From contig DLVS01000548.1 of NCBI GenBank assembly GCA_003445095.1, positions 1 to 11,839 of the forward strand: DNA of 11,839 bases, in the 5' to 3' direction. The position numbers and the translations under genes were made by a program. This DNA comes from Verrucomicrobiales bacterium. GTDB taxonomy: Bacteria > Verrucomicrobiota > Verrucomicrobiia > Limisphaerales > UBA9464. Positions 1 to 6,643 of the stretch are shown here, piece after piece. The notes beneath the pieces are model-generated. The model was given only the letters and a program-made list of their open reading frames with translations. It ran no database searches and was not told where the DNA came from. Each line of letters opens with the position of its first letter. Within the stretch, counting starts at the first letter, position 1.

Positions 1-34
1 GGTGGGCATGCCCTTCCCGTGAACCATTCAAATG

Positions 35-60
35 GTAGGGATGGCGCGCTGCGCCGTCCC
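35..60 (+). repeat. REP-like palindrome 1 (GTAG + hairpin)
   Basis: GTAG at 35-38 leads into a 10-bp stem, GGGATGGCGC (38-47) with GCGCCGTCCC (51-60), around the 3-base loop GCT (48-50). Every position pairs, with one T-G wobble at the fifth pair. The wobble orients the palindrome. The 5' GTAG tetranucleotide is the mark by which RAYT proteins recognise REP elements. Confidence 0.75.
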
Positions 61-148
61 CGGCCCGGGCGCAGCTCCCGGCTGGCCTTTTGCAGTGAGG
101 GGTCGAATTCAGCCATCGCGTTGTTCCAAAAGGCCGCGCCTTTGCGCG

Positions 149-174
149 GGGCCGCCGCAGCGCGGCAGCCCTAC
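149..174 (-). repeat. REP-like palindrome 2 (GTAG + hairpin)
   Basis: Read on the minus strand: GTAG (174-171), then a stem GGGCTGCCGC with GCGGCGGCCC around a GCT loop (159-161). All ten pairs form, with the wobble again at the fifth pair. This is the same template as palindrome 1 (GGG-x-TG-x-CGC / loop / GCG-x-CG-x-CCC) with different variable bases, and it points the opposite way. Confidence 0.75.
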
Positions 175-234
175 CCAGTTCATGGCCTCGATTCACGTCC
201 AGTTTTTTGGAGGTCCAACCTTCCCATTCAAATG

Positions 235-260
235 GTAGGGATGGCGCACTGCGCCGTCCC
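235..260 (+). repeat. REP-like palindrome 3 (GTAG + hairpin)
   Basis: GTAG at 235-238 with a stem identical to palindrome 1 (238-247 with 251-260). The only difference is in the loop, ACT instead of GCT. An unchanged stem with a changed loop is what selection for hairpin structure, or recent copying, would leave. Confidence 0.75.
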
Positions 261-349
261 CGGCCCGGGCGCAGCTCCGGGCTGGCCTTTCGCAGTGACG
301 CGTCGAATTCTTCCAGCGCGTCGTTGCGCAAAGCCGCGCCTTTGGCGCG

Positions 350-375
350 GGGCCGCCGCAGCGCGGCAGCCGTAC
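350..375 (-). repeat. REP-like palindrome 4 (degenerate GTAC + hairpin)
   Basis: Minus-strand counterpart of palindrome 2 in the second unit. Stem 350-359 pairs with 363-371 around an AGC loop on the plus strand (GCT on the minus). The terminal stem pair is lost because 372 is G rather than C, which also turns the tetranucleotide into GTAC. This copy may therefore be less well recognised by a REP transposase. Confidence 0.65.
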
Positions 376-451
376 CCAGTTAGCGTCAGGATTCTTGAGG
401 TCGTTTCGCTCCGCGCGCATCACCAGTCAGCCAGCCGACTTCTCCGAACCA

Positions 452-1453
452 CTATGGGCCAGCCAGCGCTCGCAGCTCGGCCTCTGTCCACACCCGCCGC
501 GACTTGAGCAACTCCGCCAGTTCATCCGTTCGAATCGCCGCGCCTTCCAAATTCAGGTGGAAGCCGCTGTCCGCAAAATGTTCCTTCACCTCATACGCGC
601 CCAATCGGGGGTCGGCCAGAACCGGAATGTATGCGGAGATTTCTCCCAAAAGCCGCGCGTTCAGCCGTCGAAATTCCGCAGTGACCTCGGGCGTGGAGTA
701 CGACCACGGCAATAAATAGTAGACTTGGACTTGATTGGCCGTACACCACTCGCGCAACGCTTGGAGGAAGGCCCGCGACCCTGGCGGCAGGCGACCGGAA
801 TGCCAGCCCGGCTGGTAATCGGGAACTCGGACGTCCGTCTGAGTGAACCCGTCGGGGTGTAAATCAGCAGCTTCATATCGATAGAGAGAGCCGCCCCGAA
901 TCACTTTCCCCAGCATAGTTAGGGTGTGGTATCCGCCGGGCCTCAAGGCCAGCAACGCCGAAACCCACGGGACCGAATTCGTTCCCACGGTCGGCCGGGC
1001 AAACCAGCGAGTGTGCCCTGTGATGAAGCTGAATTGAACCCCCATCCCCGGCGGTTCCAGCGAGTCCGTCAACAACACGGGTTCCAGGGCGACAATCAGG
1101 GTGTCGCCCGGGCGAACCTGCTCGACTGCGGCTTGAGTCAACACGCTCGCTCCAATTCCGGCCGCGAAAGCGAAATTGACCGCCGGGATATTGGCACGTT
1201 CGAACAGGCGCCCCGTGTCGATCGAGAACAGGGAACTCGAGCCGCCATAAATCAAGACTTTGTCCCGCTTCTCTCGAGTCAGGCGCTCGGCCCATTTCAC
1301 CTTGAGTTGATACGCCTGTTTGAAGAATTGGAGTTCCGGGTTCCAGCGCAGCGTGTACACCACATCCAAGCCCCACGTTAAGAGGCCCACCGCAACCAAA
1401 GCCAAGGCCAGCCACGGAATCTTCAGCTTAGAAGGCAAAGTAGATGAAGGCAT
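452..1453 (-). CDS. SGNH/DltD-like O-acetyltransferase partner, membrane-anchored
   Basis: 333 residues. One hydrophobic segment near the N-terminus (about 12-30) suggests a single membrane anchor with the rest of the protein outside the cytoplasm. Two motifs fit an SGNH-hydrolase/DltD-like fold: GGSSSLFSID at 70-79, where Ser72 or Ser73 would be the nucleophile of block I, and FADSGFHLNLEG at 293-304, with Asp295 and His299 in the place of the C-terminal catalytic Asp/His. The spacing is DxxxH rather than the usual DxxH, so catalysis is not assured. The ATG at 1453 lies 26 bases inside the end of the upstream MBOAT gene, so the two should be translationally coupled. MBOAT proteins such as AlgI and DltB work with SGNH-like partners (AlgJ/AlgX, DltD) that complete acyl transfer to an exported polymer, and that context is the strongest support for this call. 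Sequence alone would leave it as a hypothetical protein. The gene ends with TAG at 452-454, some 70 bases from the REP cluster. Confidence 0.72.
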   Translation of the reverse strand: MPSSTLPSKLKIPWLALALVAVGLLTWGLDVVYTLRWNPELQFFKQAYQLKVKWAERLTREKRDKVLIYGGSSSLFSIDTGRLFERANIPAVNFAFAAGIGASVLTQAAVEQVRPGDTLIVALEPVLLTDSLEPPGMGVQFSFITGHTRWFARPTVGTNSVPWVSALLALRPGGYHTLTMLGKVIRGGSLYRYEAADLHPDGFTQTDVRVPDYQPGWHSGRLPPGSRAFLQALREWCTANQVQVYYLLPWSYSTPEVTAEFRRLNARLLGEISAYIPVLADPRLGAYEVKEHFADSGFHLNLEGAAIRTDELAELLKSRRVWTEAELRALAGP

Positions 1454-2831
1454 TGTTCTTGGTGGCCGCCAACAGGACGGTTAACACGATCAGCAATCCC
1501 GAGACCCAGGGCCGGCGCAGGTAGAAGTAGGGGTGATCCCTCCCCGCGACGCTTCGCCATTCGACCAAAAGAATCACTGCTGCCATTCCGAGAAAGCAGG
1601 CCAATACGAATCGATCACCGCCGGGCCAGTGATGAAGCGTCTCCTGCAGCGCGGCCATCGAGTAGGCCGCCGGGGTCAACATCGTGCGCGCCTTGGCCCA
1701 AAGGATTCCCGGGTTGGTTTCGTAGAACGCTAACCAAGCACCGAACGCGATCGTCATGGTCAACAGCCAGGCCCCGGTCCGCGGCACCTTGAGGCGCGGA
1801 CTCAACAAACGATTCCCAATCAGGGCTACCGCGTGCAACGCACCCCAGATGACGAATCCCCATCCGGCTCCGTGCCAGATGCCGGAAACCACAAAGACGA
1901 CGGCCAGATTGAACATCCAGAACCGACTGCGCCCTCCGCCCATCGGGATGTAGAGGTAATCCCGGAACCACTGACTCAGGCTCACATGCCAGCGGCGCCA
2001 AAATTCCACCATGCTGGTGGCGCAATACGGGCTCAGGAAGTTGAGCGTTAGCGTGATTCCCAGGCAGCGGGCCAATCCCAGGGCCACCAGACTGTAGCCG
2101 GCGAAGTCGTAGTAGAGCCGGAAGCCAAAAGTGAGGTTATCGAGCCAAATGGAAAACGGGTTGGTGGTGGACACCCCGATAAAGTACGCCGCGATATTGT
2201 CCCCGAGGCAGCATTTGAAAAAGAGACCCAGTACGATCCACGCCGCACCTTCATTGATTGCCACCGGATCCCAGCGGAATCTGAACTGTTCCATCTGCGG
2301 CAAGAGACCTTCCCGCCGTTCAATCGGTCCAGCTACAACCTGCGGAAAGAACCCGGCAAAGCACATATAGTCGAGGAACCGAGGCAGCGGTTTGCGAAAG
2401 GCGAGTGTATCCACGACGAACGCGACTTTCTGAAACGTGTAAAAGGAAATGCCGACCGGAATCCCCAAATCCCGGAGCGTCGAGAAATTCAACGACAGGA
2501 CCTGGTTCAGCAGGAAATTGGAGTATTTATAATAAAACAACGGAAGGAGCTGGAGCGGGATCAGAATAAACAGCAGCCCTTTTTGGTGTCCGAGATCAAT
2601 TCGAAGGATCAGCCACAGGCCGACGTAGGAGACCACGGCCACCGTCATGAAGATCACAAACGTCAGCGCGCTCACCGACAGCAGCAGGTAAAGTCCCAGT
2701 CCGGTCAGGAGGAGTCGGTCAAAGGTTGAAAGCCGGTTCGCCAGCCACGGTCTCAGCAGCAATCGGAGACCGAGGCCCAACGCCAGCCCCGACAGCAGCA
2801 CGATCCAGAACCGGCTTTCGGAAAAATTCAT
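1428..2831 (-). CDS. MBOAT family O-acyltransferase (AlgI-like)
   Basis: 467 residues from the chosen ATG, the usual size for the AlgI/DltB group. It is hydrophobic throughout with about ten membrane segments. Family marks, in order: GIPVGISFYTFQ (123-134), FPQVVAGPIERR (162-173), FWRRWHVSLSQWFRDYLYIP (277-296) and IWHGAGWGFVIWGALH (318-333), in which His320 is the invariant MBOAT histidine. Such proteins move an acyl group, typically acetyl, across the membrane onto an extracytoplasmic polysaccharide or similar acceptor; the acceptor cannot be told here. I start it at the ATG at 2831 because the segment MNFSESRFWIVLLSG begins the first membrane helix directly. An in-frame TTG at 2900, behind a GGGGAGGG stretch that could serve as a ribosome site, would add 23 polar residues that look unlike the family. 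The downstream SGNH-like gene overlaps its end by 26 bases, making a two-gene operon that diverges from the kinase gene. Confidence 0.92.
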   Translation of the reverse strand: MNFSESRFWIVLLSGLALGLGLRLLLRPWLANRLSTFDRLLLTGLGLYLLLSVSALTFVIFMTVAVVSYVGLWLILRIDLGHQKGLLFILIPLQLLPLFYYKYSNFLLNQVLSLNFSTLRDLGIPVGISFYTFQKVAFVVDTLAFRKPLPRFLDYMCFAGFFPQVVAGPIERREGLLPQMEQFRFRWDPVAINEGAAWIVLGLFFKCCLGDNIAAYFIGVSTTNPFSIWLDNLTFGFRLYYDFAGYSLVALGLARCLGITLTLNFLSPYCATSMVEFWRRWHVSLSQWFRDYLYIPMGGGRSRFWMFNLAVVFVVSGIWHGAGWGFVIWGALHAVALIGNRLLSPRLKVPRTGAWLLTMTIAFGAWLAFYETNPGILWAKARTMLTPAAYSMAALQETLHHWPGGDRFVLACFLGMAAVILLVEWRSVAGRDHPYFYLRRPWVSGLLIVLTVLLAATKNNAFIYFAF

Positions 2832-2963
2832 TCGTCGCCCCGACAGGGGCTTAGGTTCGGGGTCGAGTCCGCAATGACCGCAGAAATCATCGGCGACCAA
2901 GACCCTCCCCTGGATGGAAGCTTCGGTCCAGCAGAGCCAATTGGTGATTCCGGGGTAGGTTCA

Positions 2964-2975
2964 TGAGAATTCTCA
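2964..2975. promoter_or_regulatory. Perfect 12-bp palindrome, candidate operator
   Basis: TGAGAATTCTCA is a fully symmetric 12-mer with an AATT centre, about 130 bases upstream of the MBOAT start and about 290 upstream of the kinase start. Its position between divergent genes suits a dimeric regulator site. One short palindrome is weak evidence and no second copy is evident in the window. Confidence 0.25.
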
Positions 2976-2991
2976 GCACCAAAAGAGTCAG

Positions 2992-3058
2992 AGGCGAAGG
3001 GGATGCGACACTCGACCCAGCGGCGACCGGGCCTGGCTTCGCGAGTACGCCTTCGCCT
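2992..3058. repeat. 9-bp inverted repeat with 49-base spacer
   Basis: AGGCGAAGG at 2992-3000 is repeated in inverted form as CCTTCGCCT at 3050-3058. The enclosed 49 bases are GC-rich and non-coding. It could be a remnant of an extragenic element with terminal inverted repeats, or chance in GC-rich DNA. Confidence 0.3.
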
Positions 3059-3104
3059 TAGCGTTGAAGGGTCTGGAACACCAGGTCTCGGCTAAATGAG
3101 ATTC

Positions 3105-3123
3105 TTCAAATCGTCAATTTGAA
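3105..3123. promoter_or_regulatory. 7-bp inverted repeat TTCAAAT-N5-ATTTGAA
   Basis: TTCAAAT (3105-3111) and ATTTGAA (3117-3123) form a perfect AT-rich inverted repeat around CGTCA, about 130 bases before the kinase start. The 12-base half-site spacing is typical of helix-turn-helix dimer operators, but nothing else supports a function. Confidence 0.25.
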
Positions 3124-3236
3124 TTCAGGGGTGCGGCGGAAGTCACCCGAACCAATTCACGGTGGAGCACCCCCGGTAACAATCCTCCAAAGAATCCAGT
3201 AACACTCTGCAAAAAACGCTTCTGAGGTCGGTGAAG

Positions 3237-3241
3237 AAGGA
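3237..3241 (+). promoter_or_regulatory. Ribosome binding site deciding the kinase start
   Basis: AAGGA lies 9 bases before the GTG at 3251 and 21 bases before the in-frame ATG at 3263. The spacing favours the GTG start. Confidence 0.5.
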
Positions 3242-3250
3242 TTACAAGCC

Positions 3251-5887
3251 GTGCAGACAATCATGCAGGACCTGAAGCCGTGTCCAACCTGTGGGCAACC
3301 ATTGCCGGCGGGGGCACTTGCCGGTTTTTGCCCCGCATGTCTGTTGGCACAAGGTGCCGAAACACTCGAGGCCGCTCCGGGCCGAGCCGCCCACTTCCAT
3401 CCGCCGACCCCTGAGGAGCTGGCTAAGTTGTTCCCCCAACTGCAAATCGAGCGACTGCTCGGTGCCGGTGGCATGGGTGCGGTGTACCAAGCCCGCCAAC
3501 CGGCACTCGATCGCCGAGTCGCCTTAAAAATCCTGCCTGCTTCGAGCGGCAGCGGTGCCAATTTCGCGGAACGCTTCAATCGCGAGGCCCGAGCGTTGGC
3601 GCGCCTGAATCATCCGAACATTGTTTCAGTGCATGAGTTCGGCCAGGCGGGTTCGCTCCACTTTTTTATCATGGAGTTCGTGGACGGCGCGAATCTCCGC
3701 CAACTGGAACGCGCGGGTCGCCTGTCGTCCCGGGAAGCGCTGCAATTGATTCCTCAGATTTGTGATGCCCTTCAATACGCCCACGACGAAGGGGTGGTCC
3801 ATCGGGACATCAAGCCGGAGAACGTTTTGGTGGACCGCAAAGGGCGCGTGAAGATTGCCGATTTCGGTTTGGCAAAAATCCTCGACGTCAACCCGGACTC
3901 CTCTCGGCTCACGGTCGAAGGCCAAGTCATGGGAACGCCGCACTACATGGCGCCTGAGCAGATTGAGCGCCCGCTCGCCGTAGATCACCGAGCAGATATC
4001 TATTCGTTGGGAGTGGTGCTGTACGAGATGCTTACCGGCGATTTGCCCTTGGGAAATTTCTCACCGCCTTCGCGCAAAGTGTCGGTGGACGTACGATTTG
4101 ATGAAGTGGTGTTGCGGGCGCTCGAGAACGACCCGAACCGCCGCTATCAACAGGCGAGTGAAGTGAAGTCGCGGGTGGAAACCATCGCCTCCACGACACC
4201 TCCGCCAACACCGGCAGAGAGTTCTCTTGAGCAACCTCGATTTCACAGCTGGATGGGTTTCGCTGTGGTTAAGGAGGTACCCAACCGACGTTCCATTTAT
4301 TGGCGGGGAACATTCGTTGCCTTGGCCGTCGCGTTTGGACTCCTCAGCCTCGTGTTTGCTTACGGGACGGCGTTCACGGGCGGTTCGATTCTTGGCTGGT
4401 TCGGCATCGTCGGCTGGCCGAGCGTGGTCGTGCGGCTCGCCATTGCCGGCATCATGGCGAGCATCGGAGTTGGATTCGCCTTCAACTCGCCGCGCCCGGC
4501 GGAAGCGCTATCAAAGGACCATCCGCGTTCGTTGGTCGTTCCTTCGGCACGTCAAGGATGGAGAATCGGGCGACGGTGGACCACGGTGACTTTTTGGGTG
4601 CTGCTGTGGACTGGCTTTCAAGTCCATTGGCTGATGCCGTGGTTACGGAACCGCGCCGGAGAGTCTAATCCAGCCAGAGTCGCCGTTCGTGATTCATCTT
4701 CCGGCGCACTCGTCGCAAAATTGCCTCATGGAGGAACAGTCGAGCTGCTCGCGGTGGCTCCGGCCGACGCGTTGCCCAACCAATGGTGGCTTCCTGACGG
4801 AACTCCGATCACCAACGCCACCTTCCAGGTCAGGGGTCCCGCCGACATGATGGTGGCCGGCGCCGAAAAAACTGAGCTGGCATTCCGCGTTTTCGGGCTG
4901 ACCAACCAGGCGGACTCAGTCCAATTTGATTTTTCTCCGACTGCCAGCGTTTCGACCGGCGGCACCATCCTTCGCGACGGAATGAAGCTGGCCGATGGTT
5001 GGCCCATGCGGGTCGCTTGGCCGGCATCCACTCGTACCGGAACGATTCGCCTCGGTTACCTTTTCGCGGGGTGGCGGACCATCGCCGATTTCGACGAAGA
5101 GACTCACAAGTCGCTGGTCACAACTCTGCCAAACGACCCCCAATGGGCCACTGGATTCAATCACATGAGCTCCGACGAGGGGGGTACTTACGTTACCATG
5201 GTCCTCGGGCCAGAAACGAAACAATGGCAGACGCGAGTCGTGGCCGTGGACCGGGACGGGGTCGAGCACGTCCATCAGCGAGCTTCGGGCACACCTCAAG
5301 AAAAGTCCTCCACCTGGACCTACACCTTTGAGGGCTTGGTCAAATCGCAGGTGAAGAATATTTTGGTGCAAGTGCGCCCCGTGCACTGGGTGGAGTTTCG
5401 TAACGTGGCCCTCAAACCGCGCGGAGCGCTCGCCGGACTCTCGTCACGCCACTTCGGTCCCGTTCAGAAAATCACCTTCGATGAGTTTCTCGATTTCGAC
5501 ACGGGACGGACCGGCTCCCCACCGGAGACCGACGACAAGAATATCAATCCCTTCGAGATCACCACCGGCCTGCTCGCCTGGATGCAGCAGAACGGTTACG
5601 ACGCGAGCGCAGGGGTGGACAAGATGGAGACGCTGGGAGTCACCATAACGGACCTCGCCAGCCATGATTGGGAAACCCTCACCCCGGAGGCATTGATTCA
5701 ACGACTCCAAGCGAGCGGCCGCTATCCACCGGACCTCAAGCCGGGAACCGACCCGACTTCACCCGCCACTTATGGCTTTCGCACCCGCGAGGGAGGGACG
5801 GGCCTCCTCCAACTCCTGGCAGTGGGCGACCCCAAGATTGGCGCGACGGTGCGCTTCAAACTCGTGAACTCGCCGCCCGTACCATGA
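3251..5887 (+). CDS. Zinc-ribbon Ser/Thr protein kinase, membrane-bound
   Basis: 878 residues. A short N-terminal zinc-ribbon-like motif (CPTCG, Cys11/Cys14, and CPAC, Cys27/Cys30) precedes a complete Hanks-type kinase domain at about 66-312. The glycine loop is LLGAGGMGAVY (69-79), ATP lysine Lys93, helix-C Glu112, catalytic loop HRDIKPEN (184-191, Asp186), DFG at 204-206, GTPHYMAPEQ (228-237) and DIYSLGVVLYEMLTGDLPLG (249-268). All catalytic residues are present, so it should phosphorylate Ser/Thr in the cytoplasm. Three or four hydrophobic stretches follow (about 353-372, 380-410, 444-465), and the remaining ~410 residues are probably outside the membrane and may sense something. That tail matches no domain I can name. 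It contains DFDTG (748-752), WMQQNG (777-782) and YGFRTREGGTGLLQLLAV (841-858), which I recall as typical of verrucomicrobial sensor-like proteins. Translation starts at GTG, and the TGA stop overlaps the sigma-factor ATG. Kinase assignment is certain; ligand and targets are unknown. Confidence 0.95.
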   Translation: MQTIMQDLKPCPTCGQPLPAGALAGFCPACLLAQGAETLEAAPGRAAHFHPPTPEELAKLFPQLQIERLLGAGGMGAVYQARQPALDRRVALKILPASSGSGANFAERFNREARALARLNHPNIVSVHEFGQAGSLHFFIMEFVDGANLRQLERAGRLSSREALQLIPQICDALQYAHDEGVVHRDIKPENVLVDRKGRVKIADFGLAKILDVNPDSSRLTVEGQVMGTPHYMAPEQIERPLAVDHRADIYSLGVVLYEMLTGDLPLGNFSPPSRKVSVDVRFDEVVLRALENDPNRRYQQASEVKSRVETIASTTPPPTPAESSLEQPRFHSWMGFAVVKEVPNRRSIYWRGTFVALAVAFGLLSLVFAYGTAFTGGSILGWFGIVGWPSVVVRLAIAGIMASIGVGFAFNSPRPAEALSKDHPRSLVVPSARQGWRIGRRWTTVTFWVLLWTGFQVHWLMPWLRNRAGESNPARVAVRDSSSGALVAKLPHGGTVELLAVAPADALPNQWWLPDGTPITNATFQVRGPADMMVAGAEKTELAFRVFGLTNQADSVQFDFSPTASVSTGGTILRDGMKLADGWPMRVAWPASTRTGTIRLGYLFAGWRTIADFDEETHKSLVTTLPNDPQWATGFNHMSSDEGGTYVTMVLGPETKQWQTRVVAVDRDGVEHVHQRASGTPQEKSSTWTYTFEGLVKSQVKNILVQVRPVHWVEFRNVALKPRGALAGLSSRHFGPVQKITFDEFLDFDTGRTGSPPETDDKNINPFEITTGLLAWMQQNGYDASAGVDKMETLGVTITDLASHDWETLTPEALIQRLQASGRYPPDLKPGTDPTSPATYGFRTREGGTGLLQLLAVGDPKIGATVRFKLVNSPPVP

Positions 5888-6642
5888 CTATGCCTGCGAC
5901 CGAAAACTTATCCTCGGGCCGGCCAGCAGCCGACGGATGTTTCGTGACAACCCGCTGGACCATGGTCCTGAACGCTGGTCGGAAATCCTCCCCACACTCT
6001 GATCGTGCATTGAGTGAACTCTGCCAAACCTACTGGTACCCGCTCTACGCCTATGTCCGTCGCCAAGGTCATTCCAAGGAAGACTCCGAAGATTTGGTGC
6101 AGGCGTTCTTTGAGCGATTTCTCGAGAAGAACTACCTGGAAGGACTCAGTGAAACGCGTGGAAAATTTCGTGCCTTCCTGCTCGCGTCGTTGAAGCACTT
6201 TTTGGCCAACGCCTGGGATAAATCGCAACGCCAAAAACGCGGTGGCGGAGCGACTCACCTGTCCCTCGACTGGCAAAGCGCTGATGAACGCTATCATCTC
6301 GACCCGCCTGACCCGGCGAGTCCCGAACGCGCTTTTGATCGCGCCTGGGCCTTGGCGCTGTTGGAACGAGTAGTAACCCGGCTACGAGACGAATGCGTCG
6401 CGGCCGGCAAAGCCGCGCTCTTCGAACGAGCAAAGGGCTACCTTATGATCGGCGAAGCGGCGATTCCGTATGCGGAGGCCGCCATGCAACTCAACTTAGA
6501 CGAAGGGGCCGTGCGCGTGGCGGTGCATCGGCTGCGTCAGCGCTATCGTCGACTCCTACGCGACGAGATTGCTCAGACGCTGGAAGATCCGGCCGATGTC
6601 GCCGAAGAACTGCAGGCCCTCCAAGCGGCGTTGGCCGCGTAG
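5884..6642 (+). CDS. ECF-type RNA polymerase sigma factor
   Basis: 252 residues from an ATG that overlaps the kinase stop (ATGA at 5884-5887); a second in-frame ATG is at 5890. It belongs to the ECF-like sigma family common in Planctomycetes and Verrucomicrobia. Region 2 covers about 38-115: LCQTYWYPLYAYVRR (46-60) and the acidic EDSEDLVQAFFERF (66-79), which should bind core polymerase and the -10 element. A charged linker (about 116-150) leads to region 4 at about 152-232, where IPYAEAAMQLNLDEGAVRVA (194-213) followed by VHRLRQRYRRLLR forms the helix-turn-helix for the -35 element. The same frame is open back to 5668, but that extension lies inside the kinase gene and is not like the family. 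No anti-sigma factor is encoded nearby, and the coupling to a Ser/Thr kinase suggests control by phosphorylation, as known for other kinase-linked ECF groups. That step is inference. Confidence 0.9.
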   Translation: MTMPATENLSSGRPAADGCFVTTRWTMVLNAGRKSSPHSDRALSELCQTYWYPLYAYVRRQGHSKEDSEDLVQAFFERFLEKNYLEGLSETRGKFRAFLLASLKHFLANAWDKSQRQKRGGGATHLSLDWQSADERYHLDPPDPASPERAFDRAWALALLERVVTRLRDECVAAGKAALFERAKGYLMIGEAAIPYAEAAMQLNLDEGAVRVAVHRLRQRYRRLLRDEIAQTLEDPADVAEELQALQAALAA

Positions 6643-6643
6643 T

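Larger units (their letters stand above)
24..180. repeat. Extragenic repeat unit, copy 1 (REP pair / BIME-like)
   Basis: First of two long direct repeats. It runs from CCATTCAAATGGTAGGG to CTACCCAGTT and matches copy 2 (224-381) with about 15 differences over 158 bases, counted by eye, including one single-base indel. Each end carries a strong stem-loop and the two face each other: the left one reads GTAGGG outward-to-inward on the plus strand and the right one does the same on the minus strand. The stems are almost unchanged between copies, while the central ~80 bases hold most of the differences. No convincing protein is encoded; the short ORFs here read through the hairpins. The GTAG-plus-hairpin layout is that of REP elements mobilised by REP-associated tyrosine transposases (RAYT). 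A MITE-like element is the alternative. Confidence 0.8.
224..381. repeat. Extragenic repeat unit, copy 2 (REP pair / BIME-like)
   Basis: Second copy of the ~158-bp unit, starting exactly 200 bases after copy 1 and separated from it by 43 bases of non-repeated sequence. It has the same inverted pair of stem-loops. Relative to copy 1, the left hairpin differs only in its loop (GCT to ACT) and the right hairpin only at the outermost stem base (GTAG becomes GTAC on the minus strand). In this copy a further stem can form inside the unit: 260-268 (CCGGCCCGG) pairs with 277-285 (CCGGGCTGG), with one wobble, around an 8-base loop. The unit lies downstream of the minus-strand acyltransferase cassette, so it may also act on the 3' end of that message. 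Confidence 0.8.
2832..3250. other. Divergent intergenic region, acyltransferase operon / kinase operon
   Basis: About 420 bases with no supportable gene. It must contain the promoters for the leftward acyltransferase operon and the rightward kinase-sigma operon. It holds a perfect 12-bp palindrome and two inverted repeats, listed separately. I could not pick out a -35/-10 pair with good spacing on either strand, so no promoter is marked. Confidence 0.6.

Noticed and set aside
24..381. CRISPR array or tandem coding repeat
   Set aside because: There are only two copies, the unit is ~158 bp with one 43-base gap, the hairpins face inward in pairs, and no cas gene is present.
19..507. Open frames of 162, 68 and 76 codons across the left-end repeats
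   Set aside because: They run through the hairpins and both repeat copies, are rich in Arg/Ala/Pro as GC-rich non-coding DNA is, and one extends over the end of the SGNH-like gene. No protein family is recognisable.
2829..2900. TTG start for the MBOAT protein at 2900
   Set aside because: It has a plausible purine-rich ribosome site, but the extra 23 residues are polar, contain two cysteines and do not resemble MBOAT N-termini. The ATG at 2831 opens the first membrane helix.
5668..5883. 72-codon N-terminal extension of the sigma factor
   Set aside because: It lies entirely inside the kinase gene in another frame and has no family likeness. The ATGA overlap gives a normal-length sigma factor.
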